64,000 bases of DNA from an uncultured Oscillospiraceae bacterium (GCA_949737515.1 CATJCP010000191.1:1-64000), one strand, 5' to 3'; numbered from the stretch's first letter, positions 25,945 to 36,294 are shown. Notes: generated by a model from the letters alone, not told the origin. A program made the numbers and translations.

Positions 25945-28587
25945 TCATTTGGATTCATACCATGTCTTTCCGGTTTTGGCGGATACCTCCATGGGAACCG
26001 CCAGATGCACCGCATCCTCCATTTCCTCTTTCAGCAAGGCCTTTACCTGCTCCGCCTCTTCCAGCGGCGCCTCCACAATCAGCTCGTCATGGACCTGGAG
26101 CAGCAGCCGGGACTTCAGCCCTTCCTTTTTCAGCCGGCGGTAGACCCGCACCATTGCAATCTTGATGATATCCGCCGCCGTCCCCTGGATGGGAGTGTTC
26201 ATGGCCACCCGCTCCCCAAAGGCCCGGGTGTTCCGGTTGGAGGCAGTCAGCTCCGGGAGATACCTGCGGCGGTGGAACAAGGTGGTCACATACCCCTGTT
26301 TCTTCGCCAGCTCCTTGGTATCCTCCATATACTTTTTAACGCCGGAATAGGTTTTCAGGTAGTTTTTAATATACTGATCCGCCTCAGCCACCGAAACGCC
26401 GATATCATTGGAGAGGGAGTAAGCCCCAATCCCGTAGACGATTCCGAAGTTGACGGCCTTCGCCCTGCTGCGCATCAGGGGGGTGACAAAGAGGGGCGGC
26501 TGGTTGAACACCTGGGAGGCGGTGGTAGTGTGGATATCCTCGCCGTTGAGAAAGGCGTCGATCATATTTTGGTCCTTGGAGATGGAGGCCAGCACCCGCA
26601 GCTCAATTTGGGAATAATCCGCGTCCGCCAACAGGCATCCCTCCTTTGCCCGGAAAAATTTGCGCAGGTTGCTCCCCAACTCGGTCCGGACAGGGATGTT
26701 CTGCATATTGGGCTCAGCGGAGCTGATCCGTCCAGTGCGGGTTTCAGTTTGGTTGAAGGAGGAGTGGACCCTGCCGTCAGCTGCCACTACCTTTAAAAGG
26801 CCCTCCACATAGGTGGACTTCAGCTTGGTGAGCTGCCGGTACTGGAGGATCTTTTCAACGATGGGGTGCTCCCTCCGCAGCCCGTCCAAAACCTCGGCGT
26901 TGGTGGAGTACCCGCTCTTGGTCTTTTTCCCCGACGGGAGCCCCAGCTTGATGAACAGCACATCCCCCAGCTGCTTGGGGGAGTTGATGTTGAACTCATA
27001 CCCGGCGTCCTCCCAAATGGACTCCTGCAGCCCGGCGATGTCGGTATCCAGCTGTTCTCCGAACTGGGCGATCCCCTGGGCGTCCAGCTCAAATCCAATC
27101 AGTTCCATAGAGGCCAGCACCTCGGAAAGGGGGATCTCTATGGTGTGGAGCAGATCCTCCTGGTCATTGCGGCGTATCTGTTCCGTCAGCTTTTCGCACA
27201 GGCTGGGGAAGGCCGCGCACTGGCGGGCAAAGTCCCCTGCTCCCTCCGGAATATCCCCGGAAATGGTCCCGCACTCCGTATGATATTGGCTTAAAAGCTT
27301 GTCCACCGGGTATTCGGTGGAGTTGGGGCTGAGAAGATAAGCTGCCAGCGCCGCGTCAAAGGAGATCTCCCCCAGCTCCAGATTATGCAGCATGGCGAAG
27401 CGGTAAAGGCCCTTGCAGTTGTGGGTCTGAATGGGGACAGACAGCTCCGCAGCCTTGCCCAACAGGGACAGCAGCTGTTCCGAGGCGTTCTCCCGGATAT
27501 TATAAATGGTATCACCGGCTGTAAAGCCAAAGAGCTCCGGAACATCCTCCCGAAACTGTACCAGGAGAGAGAGGCGCCGCCCATCCCCGCCCTTCAGGGG
27601 TTCCAACGCACTGGAAATTTCCTTCTGGGAGGGATGGAAAACCGCCTTCCATTCCCGGCTTACCGGCGCTTCCTCTGGAGAATCGCCGGTGGACACATGG
27701 CTGAGGGCCGCGTCCTCCGCTGTAAAGCCCAGACGCTTGACCAGGGTGTACATCTCCAGACGGTTTAGGATGGCGTATGCTTTCGCTTTGTCCTGGGGAC
27801 GGCGGGCCAGCTCCTCTATGGTGCAGGGGATCGGGGAATCCTGGTTGATCTCCGCCAACCGATAGGAAAGATAAGCCTTTTCCTTATCAGCCTCCAGCTT
27901 TTTTCGGACAGCGGGGCGAAGCTTGTCAGAATCCAAATGGCTGTATACCCCATCCAGGCTTTGGAATTTCTGGATCAGGTCCAGGGCAGTCTTTTCCCCC
28001 ACCCCAGCCACGCCGGGGATATTGTCGGAGCTGTCCCCCATCAGGGCCTTTACATCAATCAGCTGCCGGGGGGTTACGCCGTATTTCTCCTGGATCGCCT
28101 CCGGGGTAAAGGGGGTGTATTCCGCCTTCCCCGCCTTAGAGGAGGCCAGCACCACCGTCACCCGGTCGGAGACCAGCTGAAACATATCCCGGTCGCCGCT
28201 GGCGATATAGCAGTCATTCCCCGCCTCGGCGCACCGCTTGCCCAAGGTGCCCAGAACGTCGTCCGCCTCATAGCCCTCCAGCTCCACAATGGGGTAGCCA
28301 AGGGCGGTGATCAAGTCCTTTAAAAAGGGGAGCTGCATCCCCAGCTCGTCGGGCATTCCCTTACGGTTTCCCTTGTAATCCTCGTACATCTTGTGGCGGA
28401 AGGTGGGGGCGGGCAGGTCAAAGGCAAAGGCCACCGCGTCCGGCTTCAGCTCGCTTTCCAGCTTTAAAAATATCCCGAAAAACCCAAAGATGCCGTTGGT
28501 AAAGACGCCTTCCTTGTTGGTCAGCGGCCTTACGCCGTAAAAGCCCCGGTTCAATATACTGTTGGAATCCACAATCAGCAGCTTCAT
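25945..28587 (-). CDS. polA: DNA polymerase I
   Basis: 5' nuclease: GVAGVGEKTALDLIQKF; polymerase: ADYSQIELRVLASIS, RSRAKAVNFGIVYGIGAYSL, NTPIQGTAADIIKIAMV, LLLQVHDELI. Confidence 0.97.
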   Translation of the reverse strand: MKLLIVDSNSILNRGFYGVRPLTNKEGVFTNGIFGFFGIFLKLESELKPDAVAFAFDLPAPTFRHKMYEDYKGNRKGMPDELGMQLPFLKDLITALGYPIVELEGYEADDVLGTLGKRCAEAGNDCYIASGDRDMFQLVSDRVTVVLASSKAGKAEYTPFTPEAIQEKYGVTPRQLIDVKALMGDSSDNIPGVAGVGEKTALDLIQKFQSLDGVYSHLDSDKLRPAVRKKLEADKEKAYLSYRLAEINQDSPIPCTIEELARRPQDKAKAYAILNRLEMYTLVKRLGFTAEDAALSHVSTGDSPEEAPVSREWKAVFHPSQKEISSALEPLKGGDGRRLSLLVQFREDVPELFGFTAGDTIYNIRENASEQLLSLLGKAAELSVPIQTHNCKGLYRFAMLHNLELGEISFDAALAAYLLSPNSTEYPVDKLLSQYHTECGTISGDIPEGAGDFARQCAAFPSLCEKLTEQIRRNDQEDLLHTIEIPLSEVLASMELIGFELDAQGIAQFGEQLDTDIAGLQESIWEDAGYEFNINSPKQLGDVLFIKLGLPSGKKTKSGYSTNAEVLDGLRREHPIVEKILQYRQLTKLKSTYVEGLLKVVAADGRVHSSFNQTETRTGRISSAEPNMQNIPVRTELGSNLRKFFRAKEGCLLADADYSQIELRVLASISKDQNMIDAFLNGEDIHTTTASQVFNQPPLFVTPLMRSRAKAVNFGIVYGIGAYSLSNDIGVSVAEADQYIKNYLKTYSGVKKYMEDTKELAKKQGYVTTLFHRRRYLPELTASNRNTRAFGERVAMNTPIQGTAADIIKIAMVRVYRRLKKEGLKSRLLLQVHDELIVEAPLEEAEQVKALLKEEMEDAVHLAVPMEVSAKTGKTWYESK

Positions 28588-28661
28588 TTTTCCTGCACTC
28601 CCCCTTATCGGAATCATTCGTTATTTTAGCAAAATATGCCCATCTCCGAAAGACTGTCAGG

Positions 28662-29648
28662 TTATTCCTCGTCGTTCAAAAGCCGGTCGATGATAAACCG
28701 GGGACGCTGCTTAACCTCTGCATAGATTTTCCCCACATACTCCCCGATAATCCCCAGGCACAAAAGCTGAATCCCACCGATCATCCAGATGGACCCCATC
28801 AAGGTGGTCCAGCCCTGTACCGTGTAGCCGAACAGCTTCTGAATCAGCAGCGCCAGCAGCATGATAATGCTGGCAAGGAAGATCACCACCCCCAGCCAGG
28901 TGATCAGCCGGATGGGCTTGACGCTGAAGGAGGTAATGCCGTCAAAGGCAAAGGCAAGCATCTTTTTCAGTGGATATTTGGATTCCCCTGCAAACCGTTC
29001 GTGCCGTTCATAGGTGACAATGGCGGAGGGAAACCCGACCAGCGGCACCACCCCCCGCAGAAATAGATTGACTTCCCTGTATTGGGAAAGAGCCTCCAGG
29101 GCCCGGCGGCTCATCAGGCGGTAGTCGGCATGGTTGTCCACAATGTCCACCCCCAAGGCCTGCATGAACTTGTAAAATCCTTGGGCGGTTCCCCGCTTAA
29201 AGGCGGTATCGGTGGCGCGGGAGCTCCTCACCCCATAGACTACATCGGATCCCCTGTAATATTCCTCCACAAACCGGTCGATGGCGTCCACGTCGTCCTG
29301 GAGGTCGGCGTCAAGGGAGATCACCATGTCCGCGTACTGTTTGGCGGTCATCAGCCCTGCCAGCAGCGCGTTTTGGTGCCCCCGGTTGCGGGAGAGCTTC
29401 AGGCCGCTGAATTTTGTATTTTCCCTGTGGAGCCCTTCAATCAGCTCCCAGGTTTTATCTTTACTGCCGTCATCCACAAAGAGGATGCGGCTCTTCCCAG
29501 AGACCAGGCCCGTCTTTTCCATCTTCTCCAGCTTCTCCGCCAGGCGGCGGCTGGTCTCCGGGAGAACGGCCTCCTCATTATAACAGGGAACCACCAGGTA
29601 CAGGGTCTCTCCTGCCCGTTTCTCCTGGTTTTCCGGCTTATCAAACAT
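28662..29648 (-). CDS. GT2 glycosyltransferase (polyprenyl-phosphate transferase type, CsbB/GtrB-like)
   Basis: LYLVVPCYNEEAVLPETSRRL; ISLDADLQDD; DYRLMSRRALEAL; C-terminal TM pair; ATGTTTGA overlap with upstream yfhO-like gene. Confidence 0.88.
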   Translation of the reverse strand: MFDKPENQEKRAGETLYLVVPCYNEEAVLPETSRRLAEKLEKMEKTGLVSGKSRILFVDDGSKDKTWELIEGLHRENTKFSGLKLSRNRGHQNALLAGLMTAKQYADMVISLDADLQDDVDAIDRFVEEYYRGSDVVYGVRSSRATDTAFKRGTAQGFYKFMQALGVDIVDNHADYRLMSRRALEALSQYREVNLFLRGVVPLVGFPSAIVTYERHERFAGESKYPLKKMLAFAFDGITSFSVKPIRLITWLGVVIFLASIIMLLALLIQKLFGYTVQGWTTLMGSIWMIGGIQLLCLGIIGEYVGKIYAEVKQRPRFIIDRLLNDEE

Positions 29649-32196
29649 GGCCGTCATCCTCCTTTTCCGGTGGGGATTCCTGCTGCGCTGCTGGTTTTTC
29701 CCCAACGGCTTTCTCAATGAATTCTTCTTTGGCCGCATCATCAGCCTGTCCATCCAGCTTGGAAAAAACGCCATACAGAAAATCGTCGTCATCTGTGCTG
29801 CCGCTTTCCTCCTCACCGGAGAACTGGTCGGGGACTACCTGCCCCACTTCTATTTCCGTCCTGCGGCCCATAATCCGGCGCACGCCGAACAGGGCAAGAT
29901 ACCCTGCCAGCATCGCCAGCCCCCCAAGGGAGAGGATGATCCCCCAGATCAGCCCAGGGGTCATATACTGGAAGCGGATGTCGCACTCCCCTTCCGGGCA
30001 GCGCACCGCCATAAACCCGATGTTGGCCCGCACCACCTCCGCAGGCTCCCCGTTGACGGTAACGCTCCACCCCTTTTCATAGGGGACCGAGAAAAACACC
30101 AGATTTTCCCTGCTCAAATTGATGTGGGCGGAAAAGCCCCGGTTATCTTTGGAGAAATCATCGGTGCACTGGGTGCGGCGGTCCTTTACATCCTCGGTAA
30201 AATCGTCGTAGCCAAAGCCGCAGTTGGATTCGTCCAGCTCCCACAGGATATCGCTGTGGGCCTCCGCCTCCTCTTCATCCAGGACAATGGCCTTTAACAG
30301 CAGCTTGGACTTGGCGGAGGTAGCCGCATTGTCAAACTCTTCCCTTGGCATATAGTAGTCGTAGGCAAATCCCATGGGGAGAAAATTCTCATTTTCATAG
30401 AGGTTAAAGGTATTTTGGTTATCCACATAGCGGAAACCGGGCATGGGGTTCTGCTCCTCCTTCCCCTCCTCGATAAATAACCACTTCACTGACAGGAAGG
30501 CGCGCAGGGCATAGTAATCTGTAGAGGGCTTGCTGGAAACGTCACGCTTAACCCCCACCTCAGGGTAAAATTCCATAATGGACACTGGCACAATGCTGTG
30601 AAAGGCTTGGATGTTAGGCAGCTGCCAGAACATCCCCATGTTGTCCATGGCGTCGTAAAAGTCATAGCGTGCAAACTCGCTGTCGGGAATCTCCAGACGG
30701 TCCTTGCCGTCAAGGGCGATGTCCACGATCCAGTCTCCCTTGGGGGAGTTGAGAACTTTGCCCATGGTCAGGAAGGTGGCGCCGGAAACCAGGATAATGG
30801 CGGAGACCACAGCGGAGGTCACCTTCAGGAACCGTTCCTCCCCCTCCTCCCGGATATGGTCTACCACAATATGGGTGATCACCAGGCAGGCAAGGGCGAT
30901 GACGCTGACAATGGCATACCTGGCCCAATTGTCCACCAGTCCGATGGACCACTTTTCGTCCTGATAGATGGGGGTAAGGCCCATGGCCAGAATAAAGGCA
31001 ATGGTAATGACAGCGGTCCACCTCTGCCCCCGGCGCAGGTCGATCTCCCGGTCCTCCAGAGAACGCACAGTGGCAAGGCACATCATCAGCACCGGCATAT
31101 AAAACCACCGGGCGTAATAGGACTGGTTCATCATGACAAATAAGCTGTTAAAGCCAGGGATCATAGCCATGAGCAGAGAGGCCGCCAAAATCTTTTTCAG
31201 CCAGTCCTTCTGACGGCACTGTACATAGGCGATCACCCCAGACATGGAGAATAGAGGCAGCCAGGCGCTGAGGGAGGACCACTTGGCCGCCTGGTCGGTA
31301 AACAAGAAGGAGTTGTACACCAGGTCCGGCGGAAAGAACATATTGTACAGGATCTCCATAGGGCGGCGTTCCTGCCAGTACACCCAGATATTCCAGCCGT
31401 TCTGGAGGCTGTCCAGGCCTGTCCTGGGGTTACCCAGGAGGGCCAGCACCGAGGGCAGCAGCACCGAGGCGGCGATGAGTACCCCGAACACCGACTCCAG
31501 GGCCACAAGGCCGAACTTTGCCAAACTCATGGGGAAATTTTCCCTGTCCGTGCAGCGGATGACAAAGTAGATGACGACAAACACCACCTCGCCGATGAAA
31601 AACCAGTAGTTCACAAAGGCGTTGAGGAACACCGCCGCCGCAAAGAGGCCCTTGCGGTTGTTCTGCACCAACTCCTCCAGGCCCACCAGAATCAAGGGAA
31701 AAAAGACAACGACCTCTAAAAAGTGGTTAAAAAAGGTGTTGTAGATACAATAACCGGAAAAACCGTAGAGAATGCTCCCCAGCATGGCGTACCGGACATC
31801 CTTGGTAAACCGTTTCAGAAAACAGAATCCGGTCAGGGAGGCGCAGGCCAGCTTTAAGATCAGCAGCGGCCCCATGAGCATGGGGACCATGTGGTTGGGG
31901 AAGGGCAGAGTCAGCCAGAAAAAGGGGCTGGTGATCAGATAAAAGCTGTAGGACCCGATAAAGTTCGCCCCCAGGTCCGTCTCCCAGTTCCAGAACCAAT
32001 CCCCGCTGCGGACCGCCTGATGGGCCAGCTTGTAGAAGGGCACCTGCTGGACATTGAAATCGCCTGTGAAAAAATAATATCCCTTCTCCCAGATGATAAA
32101 GGGAAGAAACAGCAGTGTGGATAACAGCAGCGCGTAGAGGAAGATTTGAAGATAATGATTCTTCAGCAGCTTCGGCTGTGTCAGCTTTTTAAACAA
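29641..32196 (-). CDS. YfhO-family membrane protein
   Basis: Multi-TM FYKLAHQAVRSGDWFWNWETDLGANFIGSYSFYLITSPFFWLTLPFP typical of YfhO; C-terminal VFFSVPYEKGWSVTVNGEPAEVVRANIGFMAV; probable TTG start after GAGGTG. Confidence 0.88.
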   Translation of the reverse strand: MFKKLTQPKLLKNHYLQIFLYALLLSTLLFLPFIIWEKGYYFFTGDFNVQQVPFYKLAHQAVRSGDWFWNWETDLGANFIGSYSFYLITSPFFWLTLPFPNHMVPMLMGPLLILKLACASLTGFCFLKRFTKDVRYAMLGSILYGFSGYCIYNTFFNHFLEVVVFFPLILVGLEELVQNNRKGLFAAAVFLNAFVNYWFFIGEVVFVVIYFVIRCTDRENFPMSLAKFGLVALESVFGVLIAASVLLPSVLALLGNPRTGLDSLQNGWNIWVYWQERRPMEILYNMFFPPDLVYNSFLFTDQAAKWSSLSAWLPLFSMSGVIAYVQCRQKDWLKKILAASLLMAMIPGFNSLFVMMNQSYYARWFYMPVLMMCLATVRSLEDREIDLRRGQRWTAVITIAFILAMGLTPIYQDEKWSIGLVDNWARYAIVSVIALACLVITHIVVDHIREEGEERFLKVTSAVVSAIILVSGATFLTMGKVLNSPKGDWIVDIALDGKDRLEIPDSEFARYDFYDAMDNMGMFWQLPNIQAFHSIVPVSIMEFYPEVGVKRDVSSKPSTDYYALRAFLSVKWLFIEEGKEEQNPMPGFRYVDNQNTFNLYENENFLPMGFAYDYYMPREEFDNAATSAKSKLLLKAIVLDEEEAEAHSDILWELDESNCGFGYDDFTEDVKDRRTQCTDDFSKDNRGFSAHINLSRENLVFFSVPYEKGWSVTVNGEPAEVVRANIGFMAVRCPEGECDIRFQYMTPGLIWGIILSLGGLAMLAGYLALFGVRRIMGRRTEIEVGQVVPDQFSGEEESGSTDDDDFLYGVFSKLDGQADDAAKEEFIEKAVGEKPAAQQESPPEKEDDGHV

Positions 32197-32239
32197 TGTT
32201 TTCACCTCGAACAAGTTTTATGTTTTGGAGTACTCGACT

Positions 32240-32460
32240 ATTATACCATAGAACGCAGTGAAATGGTATCATTCGCCATGTTTTCCGGTTGCCCTGATAG
32301 GGGCGAGGAAAACGGCGCCGAAATCTATAATAATCGCTTCGCGATTATTATTCCATGGAGCGCAGCGAAATGGAATAATTCGCCATGTTTTCCGGTTGCC
32401 CCGGCAGGGGCGAGGAAAACGGCACTGAAATCTATAATAATCGCTTCGCGATTATTATAC
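32240..32460. repeat. Two-copy tandem palindromic repeat, ~107-bp period
   Basis: CGCCATGTTTTCCGGTTGCCC...AGGGGCGAGGAAAACGGC...CTATAATAATCGCTTCGCGATTATTAT occurs twice (CGCCATG at 32274 and 32381). Confidence 0.85.
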
Positions 32461-32670
32461 CATAATTTAGTGAAAAAAAAAGAAATATCTCCCCTTTTCC
32501 TGTGAAAATATGTACTTGGACGGAAGAAACGCCGCAATTTTCCAGTCCTTTTACATAGAGTGGACAGATCTCCGTCCTTTTTTGCGCTTTTTTCAGCAAA
32601 AACTTTTCTATTTTTGGGGTTTGTGGTATACTGAAATGCATTCTTTATCTTTCTAAGGGGTGATCTTCTT

Positions 32671-33546
32671 ATGGTGACATTCTATCAAACTGTCAACAGC
32701 TTTCTGGAACAGAACGAAAAAGCCATGCTGGCCAACGAGTCCGCCTCCTGCCTGGTGCTGGGCAACGCCAAAGCCGAGCGGGACAAGCTGTGCGTCCCGT
32801 CCCGAATGTTCGGGAACGTCCAAGATGGAGCGGGGAATATTCTCCTCATCTTCTGCAACTACCATCCCTTTAACCTGTGCATCTACGCCCATACCCCGGA
32901 TCGGGAGCTCCAGAAGTGGGCAGCGGCAGAGCTGGCCCATACCTTGACAGAACAGAACCCCTTTCCGTTCAACGGCCTTACCGCGAACCGAACCGTCTGT
33001 GACGCCTTCTTCGAGATCTACCGCGCTCCGGATGATGCGCCGGTGTTCCTGGCCTCCCCCATGGACATCATGGAACTGACCGGGCTTAGCCCAATAACCC
33101 TAGCCCCCGGCTTCCAGCGGGAGGCGGAGGAGGCGGACGTCCCTCTGCTGACCCGTTGGAACCAAGAGTTTGAATGGGAAGCTCTGAAGGAACGGCGGAG
33201 CACGGAGGCTGCGGAAAAAAGCGTCCGCCGCGCGATAAAATCAGGGTTTTACCTTTACTGTGAGGAGGGCAGCGGCCAGCCGGTCTCTGGTGCAAGTACA
33301 ACCCGGAAAATGGAGACCACCGTTACCATCAACCACGTCTACACTCCCCCCTCTTTTCGGGGAAAAGGGTATGCTCAGTCCAATGTCTATCTGGCGTGCA
33401 GAAGGGTTTTAGAAAGCGGATATCAGAAATGCGCCCTATTCGTGTCCCAGACCAATCCCATTTCCAACCGGGTGTATGAGAAAATCGGCTTTAAAATCAC
33501 AGAAGACCAGTACGACTATCGTTTCAAACGGAGGAAATTGGATTGA
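32671..33546 (+). CDS. GNAT-family N-acetyltransferase (two-domain)
   Basis: INHVYTPPSFRGKGYAQSNVYLACRRVLESGYQKCALFVSQTNPISNRVYEKIGFKITED. Confidence 0.88.
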   Translation: MVTFYQTVNSFLEQNEKAMLANESASCLVLGNAKAERDKLCVPSRMFGNVQDGAGNILLIFCNYHPFNLCIYAHTPDRELQKWAAAELAHTLTEQNPFPFNGLTANRTVCDAFFEIYRAPDDAPVFLASPMDIMELTGLSPITLAPGFQREAEEADVPLLTRWNQEFEWEALKERRSTEAAEKSVRRAIKSGFYLYCEEGSGQPVSGASTTRKMETTVTINHVYTPPSFRGKGYAQSNVYLACRRVLESGYQKCALFVSQTNPISNRVYEKIGFKITEDQYDYRFKRRKLD

Positions 33547-34529
33547 AATTAGGACAGCTTGAGATAAACGAAACCGCCGCCCTCGCCCCTATGGCGGGGG
33601 TGGCGGACACCGCTTTCCGGCTGATCTGCCGGGAATATGGGGCGGCCTATGTGGTGGGGGAATTGGTCAGCGCCAAGGGCATGACCTACCACAGCAAAAA
33701 CTCGGCAAAGCTGCTGGAAATCACCGAGGCAGAGCGGCCCATGGCGGTGCAGCTTTTCGGCGGGGAGCCGGAGACCATGGCGGAGGCAGCCAGAATGTCC
33801 CTAGAAAACGCCCCGGACGTGATAGACATCAATATGGGCTGTCCTGCGCCCAAGGTTACGGCTACAGGGGCGGGCAGCTCCCTAATGAAGGACCTGCCCA
33901 GGGCGTCCCGGATCATTGAAGCGGTGCGGGCAGCAGTTCCCCCTCATATCCCGGTGACGGTGAAGTTCCGCAAGGGCTGGGACAGCAATTCGGTCAACGG
34001 GGTGGAATTCGCCAGAATGGCGGAGCAGAGCGGCGCAGCGGCGGTGACAATCCATGGCCGGACGCGGGAGCAGATGTACGCCCCCTCCGCCGACTGGGAG
34101 ATCATACGAAGCGTAAAGGAAGCGGTCTCCATCCCGGTGATCGGCAACGGGGATGTGGACAGCCCCCAGTCGGCGGCGGAGATGTACCGCCAAACCGGGG
34201 TTGACCTGGTGATGGTGGGCCGGGGGGCGCTGGGAAGGCCCTGGCTGTTCGCCCAAATCCAGGCCTTTTTAAGGGATGGAACCCTTCTTCCGGACCCTCC
34301 CCTGGAGGAGCGCATGGAGGTGATGCTCCGCCACATCCGCCTTGTGGCGGAGCTGAAAGGGGAACATGTGGCGCTGCGGGAATCCCGTAAGCACATTGCC
34401 TGGTACTTAAAGGGGGTACGCGGGGCGGCTAAGTTCCGCAATGCTTCGGGGAGCGTGTCCACGGTTGCGGAGGCTGAGGCCCTGGCCCGGGAGGTGGTCA
34501 GGCAGAACCGGGAGCCGGCAGAAATATAA
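33543..34529 (+). CDS. dusB: tRNA-dihydrouridine synthase, DusB-like
   Basis: LAPMAGVADTAFRLICREYGAAYVVGELVSAKG; DINMGCPAPKVTATGAGSSLM; TIHGRTREQMY; IGNGDVDSP; TTGA overlap with preceding gene. Confidence 0.92.
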   Translation: MKLGQLEINETAALAPMAGVADTAFRLICREYGAAYVVGELVSAKGMTYHSKNSAKLLEITEAERPMAVQLFGGEPETMAEAARMSLENAPDVIDINMGCPAPKVTATGAGSSLMKDLPRASRIIEAVRAAVPPHIPVTVKFRKGWDSNSVNGVEFARMAEQSGAAAVTIHGRTREQMYAPSADWEIIRSVKEAVSIPVIGNGDVDSPQSAAEMYRQTGVDLVMVGRGALGRPWLFAQIQAFLRDGTLLPDPPLEERMEVMLRHIRLVAELKGEHVALRESRKHIAWYLKGVRGAAKFRNASGSVSTVAEAEALAREVVRQNREPAEI

Positions 34530-34533
34530 GGGA

Positions 34534-34573
34534 AAGGGAGGAGCGGTATTCAAAACGCTCCTCCCTTGTTTTT
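34534..34573 (+). terminator. Intrinsic terminator
   Basis: AAGGGAGGAGCG-GTATTCAAAA-CGCTCCTCCCTTGTTTTT. Confidence 0.85.
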
Positions 34574-34583
34574 GAGTATACTG

Positions 34584-35678
34584 TCAGAACAGCAGGCCGG
34601 TGGCCATCAAGCCGGTGACAAATTCGGTATAGGTGTCCTCCAACGCCTTGATCTGGCTGGTGTATTCCTCTATCTGCCTCTCCAGGAACTCTTTGGCTTC
34701 TGTCTCATCCGGGTCATCTGGACCGGCTTCATATCTATATGTATATGTGCTTTCATTGTAGTGGTCCAGCTGGGCCTGGACCACCAGCCGGGAGAGATAC
34801 AACCCGCTCAGCTCCCGGATGACAGACTTTGCCTCCTGTTCGTTGACACTGGAGTCCACAGCCCCAAGCCGTCCGCTGAGGCCTGTGCGCTTGGCGGAGC
34901 TCTGTTCCTTATCGTAATCGATCAGGCCCTGGTCCTTGGCGTATTCCAGCAGAAGGGCCTCCAGACGAATGCGGCAGTCGTTGAGCTCCATATTGAATTC
35001 CAGCTGGGTATACTGCCCCTCCGCATTGGAACGCACCAGCTGGAGAAGATCGCTACGCAGAAGCCTGACCCTGGACTCAAAGCTGGAAACAGGCTTTTGG
35101 CTTCCGTCGCCGCTGTCCGGCTGGATAACGTCCTCCACCCTGAAATATGTTACATCCCTGTCTATGGTATAAGTATTGTAGTGGGAACCGCCTTGACCGC
35201 CGCTGTCCAGAAGGTTCCTGCCATCCCGGTTTACCAAAATCAGGCCGTCTGGAATGGAAAGCTCTATCTCGGCGGAATTCACAAACATCCGGATCAGGTA
35301 GTCCCAAAGGTCGCTAGGGGAATCCAGCAATGAGAGGAAATTCAGCGAACCGTACTTTATGGACAGGGTGATGTTGGCGGTATCGCCCTGGACAGAGGAT
35401 TCTACCGATAAATCCCCCTGGGAGAGCTGGCTGGATTTTACAATGATCTCCCTGTTTTCACTGCGGGTAATATGGACCCCCGCCGCCGAATCCAGGGAAA
35501 GGGTGGTGATGCTGTCGTCCAGTGGAAACACCTCTACCGGCTGAACCGCTTTCAGCTGCTGATAGCGCGGGATAATGGTGTTGGCCAGATCCCGCACGGC
35601 AAAGGGCGTCAGCGGGATAATAGCGAGGACACAGACAGCTGTCAGGACAGCAAAGACAACGGTTATTTTTTTAATCAT
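34584..35678 (-). CDS. DUF4097-like (putative adhesin-type beta-helix) membrane-anchored protein with coiled C-terminus
   Basis: N-terminal TM MIKKITVVFAVLTAVCVLAII; repetitive beta region; overlaps start of upstream DUF1700 gene; RBS GGAGG. Confidence 0.65.
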   Translation of the reverse strand: MIKKITVVFAVLTAVCVLAIIPLTPFAVRDLANTIIPRYQQLKAVQPVEVFPLDDSITTLSLDSAAGVHITRSENREIIVKSSQLSQGDLSVESSVQGDTANITLSIKYGSLNFLSLLDSPSDLWDYLIRMFVNSAEIELSIPDGLILVNRDGRNLLDSGGQGGSHYNTYTIDRDVTYFRVEDVIQPDSGDGSQKPVSSFESRVRLLRSDLLQLVRSNAEGQYTQLEFNMELNDCRIRLEALLLEYAKDQGLIDYDKEQSSAKRTGLSGRLGAVDSSVNEQEAKSVIRELSGLYLSRLVVQAQLDHYNESTYTYRYEAGPDDPDETEAKEFLERQIEEYTSQIKALEDTYTEFVTGLMATGLLF

Positions 35679-36294
35679 GAGCGTGCACCTCCTCAATGAC
35701 GGCAATGGACTGCTCCTCCGGCTTGGCGGAAGGGGTCTTGTCCGGGCGGACAATCGCCTTTGCAAAAAGCCCGATGATCCAGCGGACAAACCCGCGCACC
35801 ATCCGCACCGCCAGCAGAAGGACCACCGCCGAGGCAAACAGCGCCGCCAGGGCGATCACCACCGCCAGGCCGGCGGCGGAAGGGGGCAGCGCGCTGATAA
35901 AGAGCAGCAGGCCGGTGAAGATGACCAGGGAAGCGGCCACCAGCACCCCAAAGGCGGCAACCAGGAGAAGGAAGATAACAGCCACCGCCATGATCAGCGG
36001 GATGGACAGGACAAAGGCGGCGGCGGAAAAAGCCTTTACCGCTGCCCGCGCCTTAAAGAGGTTTTTGACCGTGGGGGCGGTTTGGGCCTGGTCTATATAG
36101 GATTCCGCCACAATCTGGACCGCCACCTCCCGGGGATCCCCCAGCCGTTCGGCAGTCTGGGCTTCCTCCTCGTTCTGCAGGGCGCCGTCCTCAAAAAACT
36201 CCCGGTAATCCCGGATAATCTCACTGATTTCCTCCTTGGCCAGATGCCCGTTCAGGTTCCCAGCCAAAGCCTTTAAGTACTCACTTTTCGTCAT
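35671..36294 (-). CDS. DUF1700 (HAAS) membrane protein
   Basis: MTKSEYLKALAGNLNGHLAKEEISEIIRDYREFFEDGALQNEEEAQTAERLGDPREVAVQIVAES + TM segments. Confidence 0.85.
   Translation of the reverse strand: MTKSEYLKALAGNLNGHLAKEEISEIIRDYREFFEDGALQNEEEAQTAERLGDPREVAVQIVAESYIDQAQTAPTVKNLFKARAAVKAFSAAAFVLSIPLIMAVAVIFLLLVAAFGVLVAASLVIFTGLLLFISALPPSAAGLAVVIALAALFASAVVLLLAVRMVRGFVRWIIGLFAKAIVRPDKTPSAKPEEQSIAVIEEVHAHD

Noticed and set aside
25909-26796. 295-aa ORF on + strand
   Set aside because: Antisense to polA; shadow ORF
32325-32641. Short minus-strand ORFs across the 107-bp repeat
   Set aside because: Arise from the repeat sequence itself; no RBS, repeated peptide (NNREAIIID / GIIIAKRLL)
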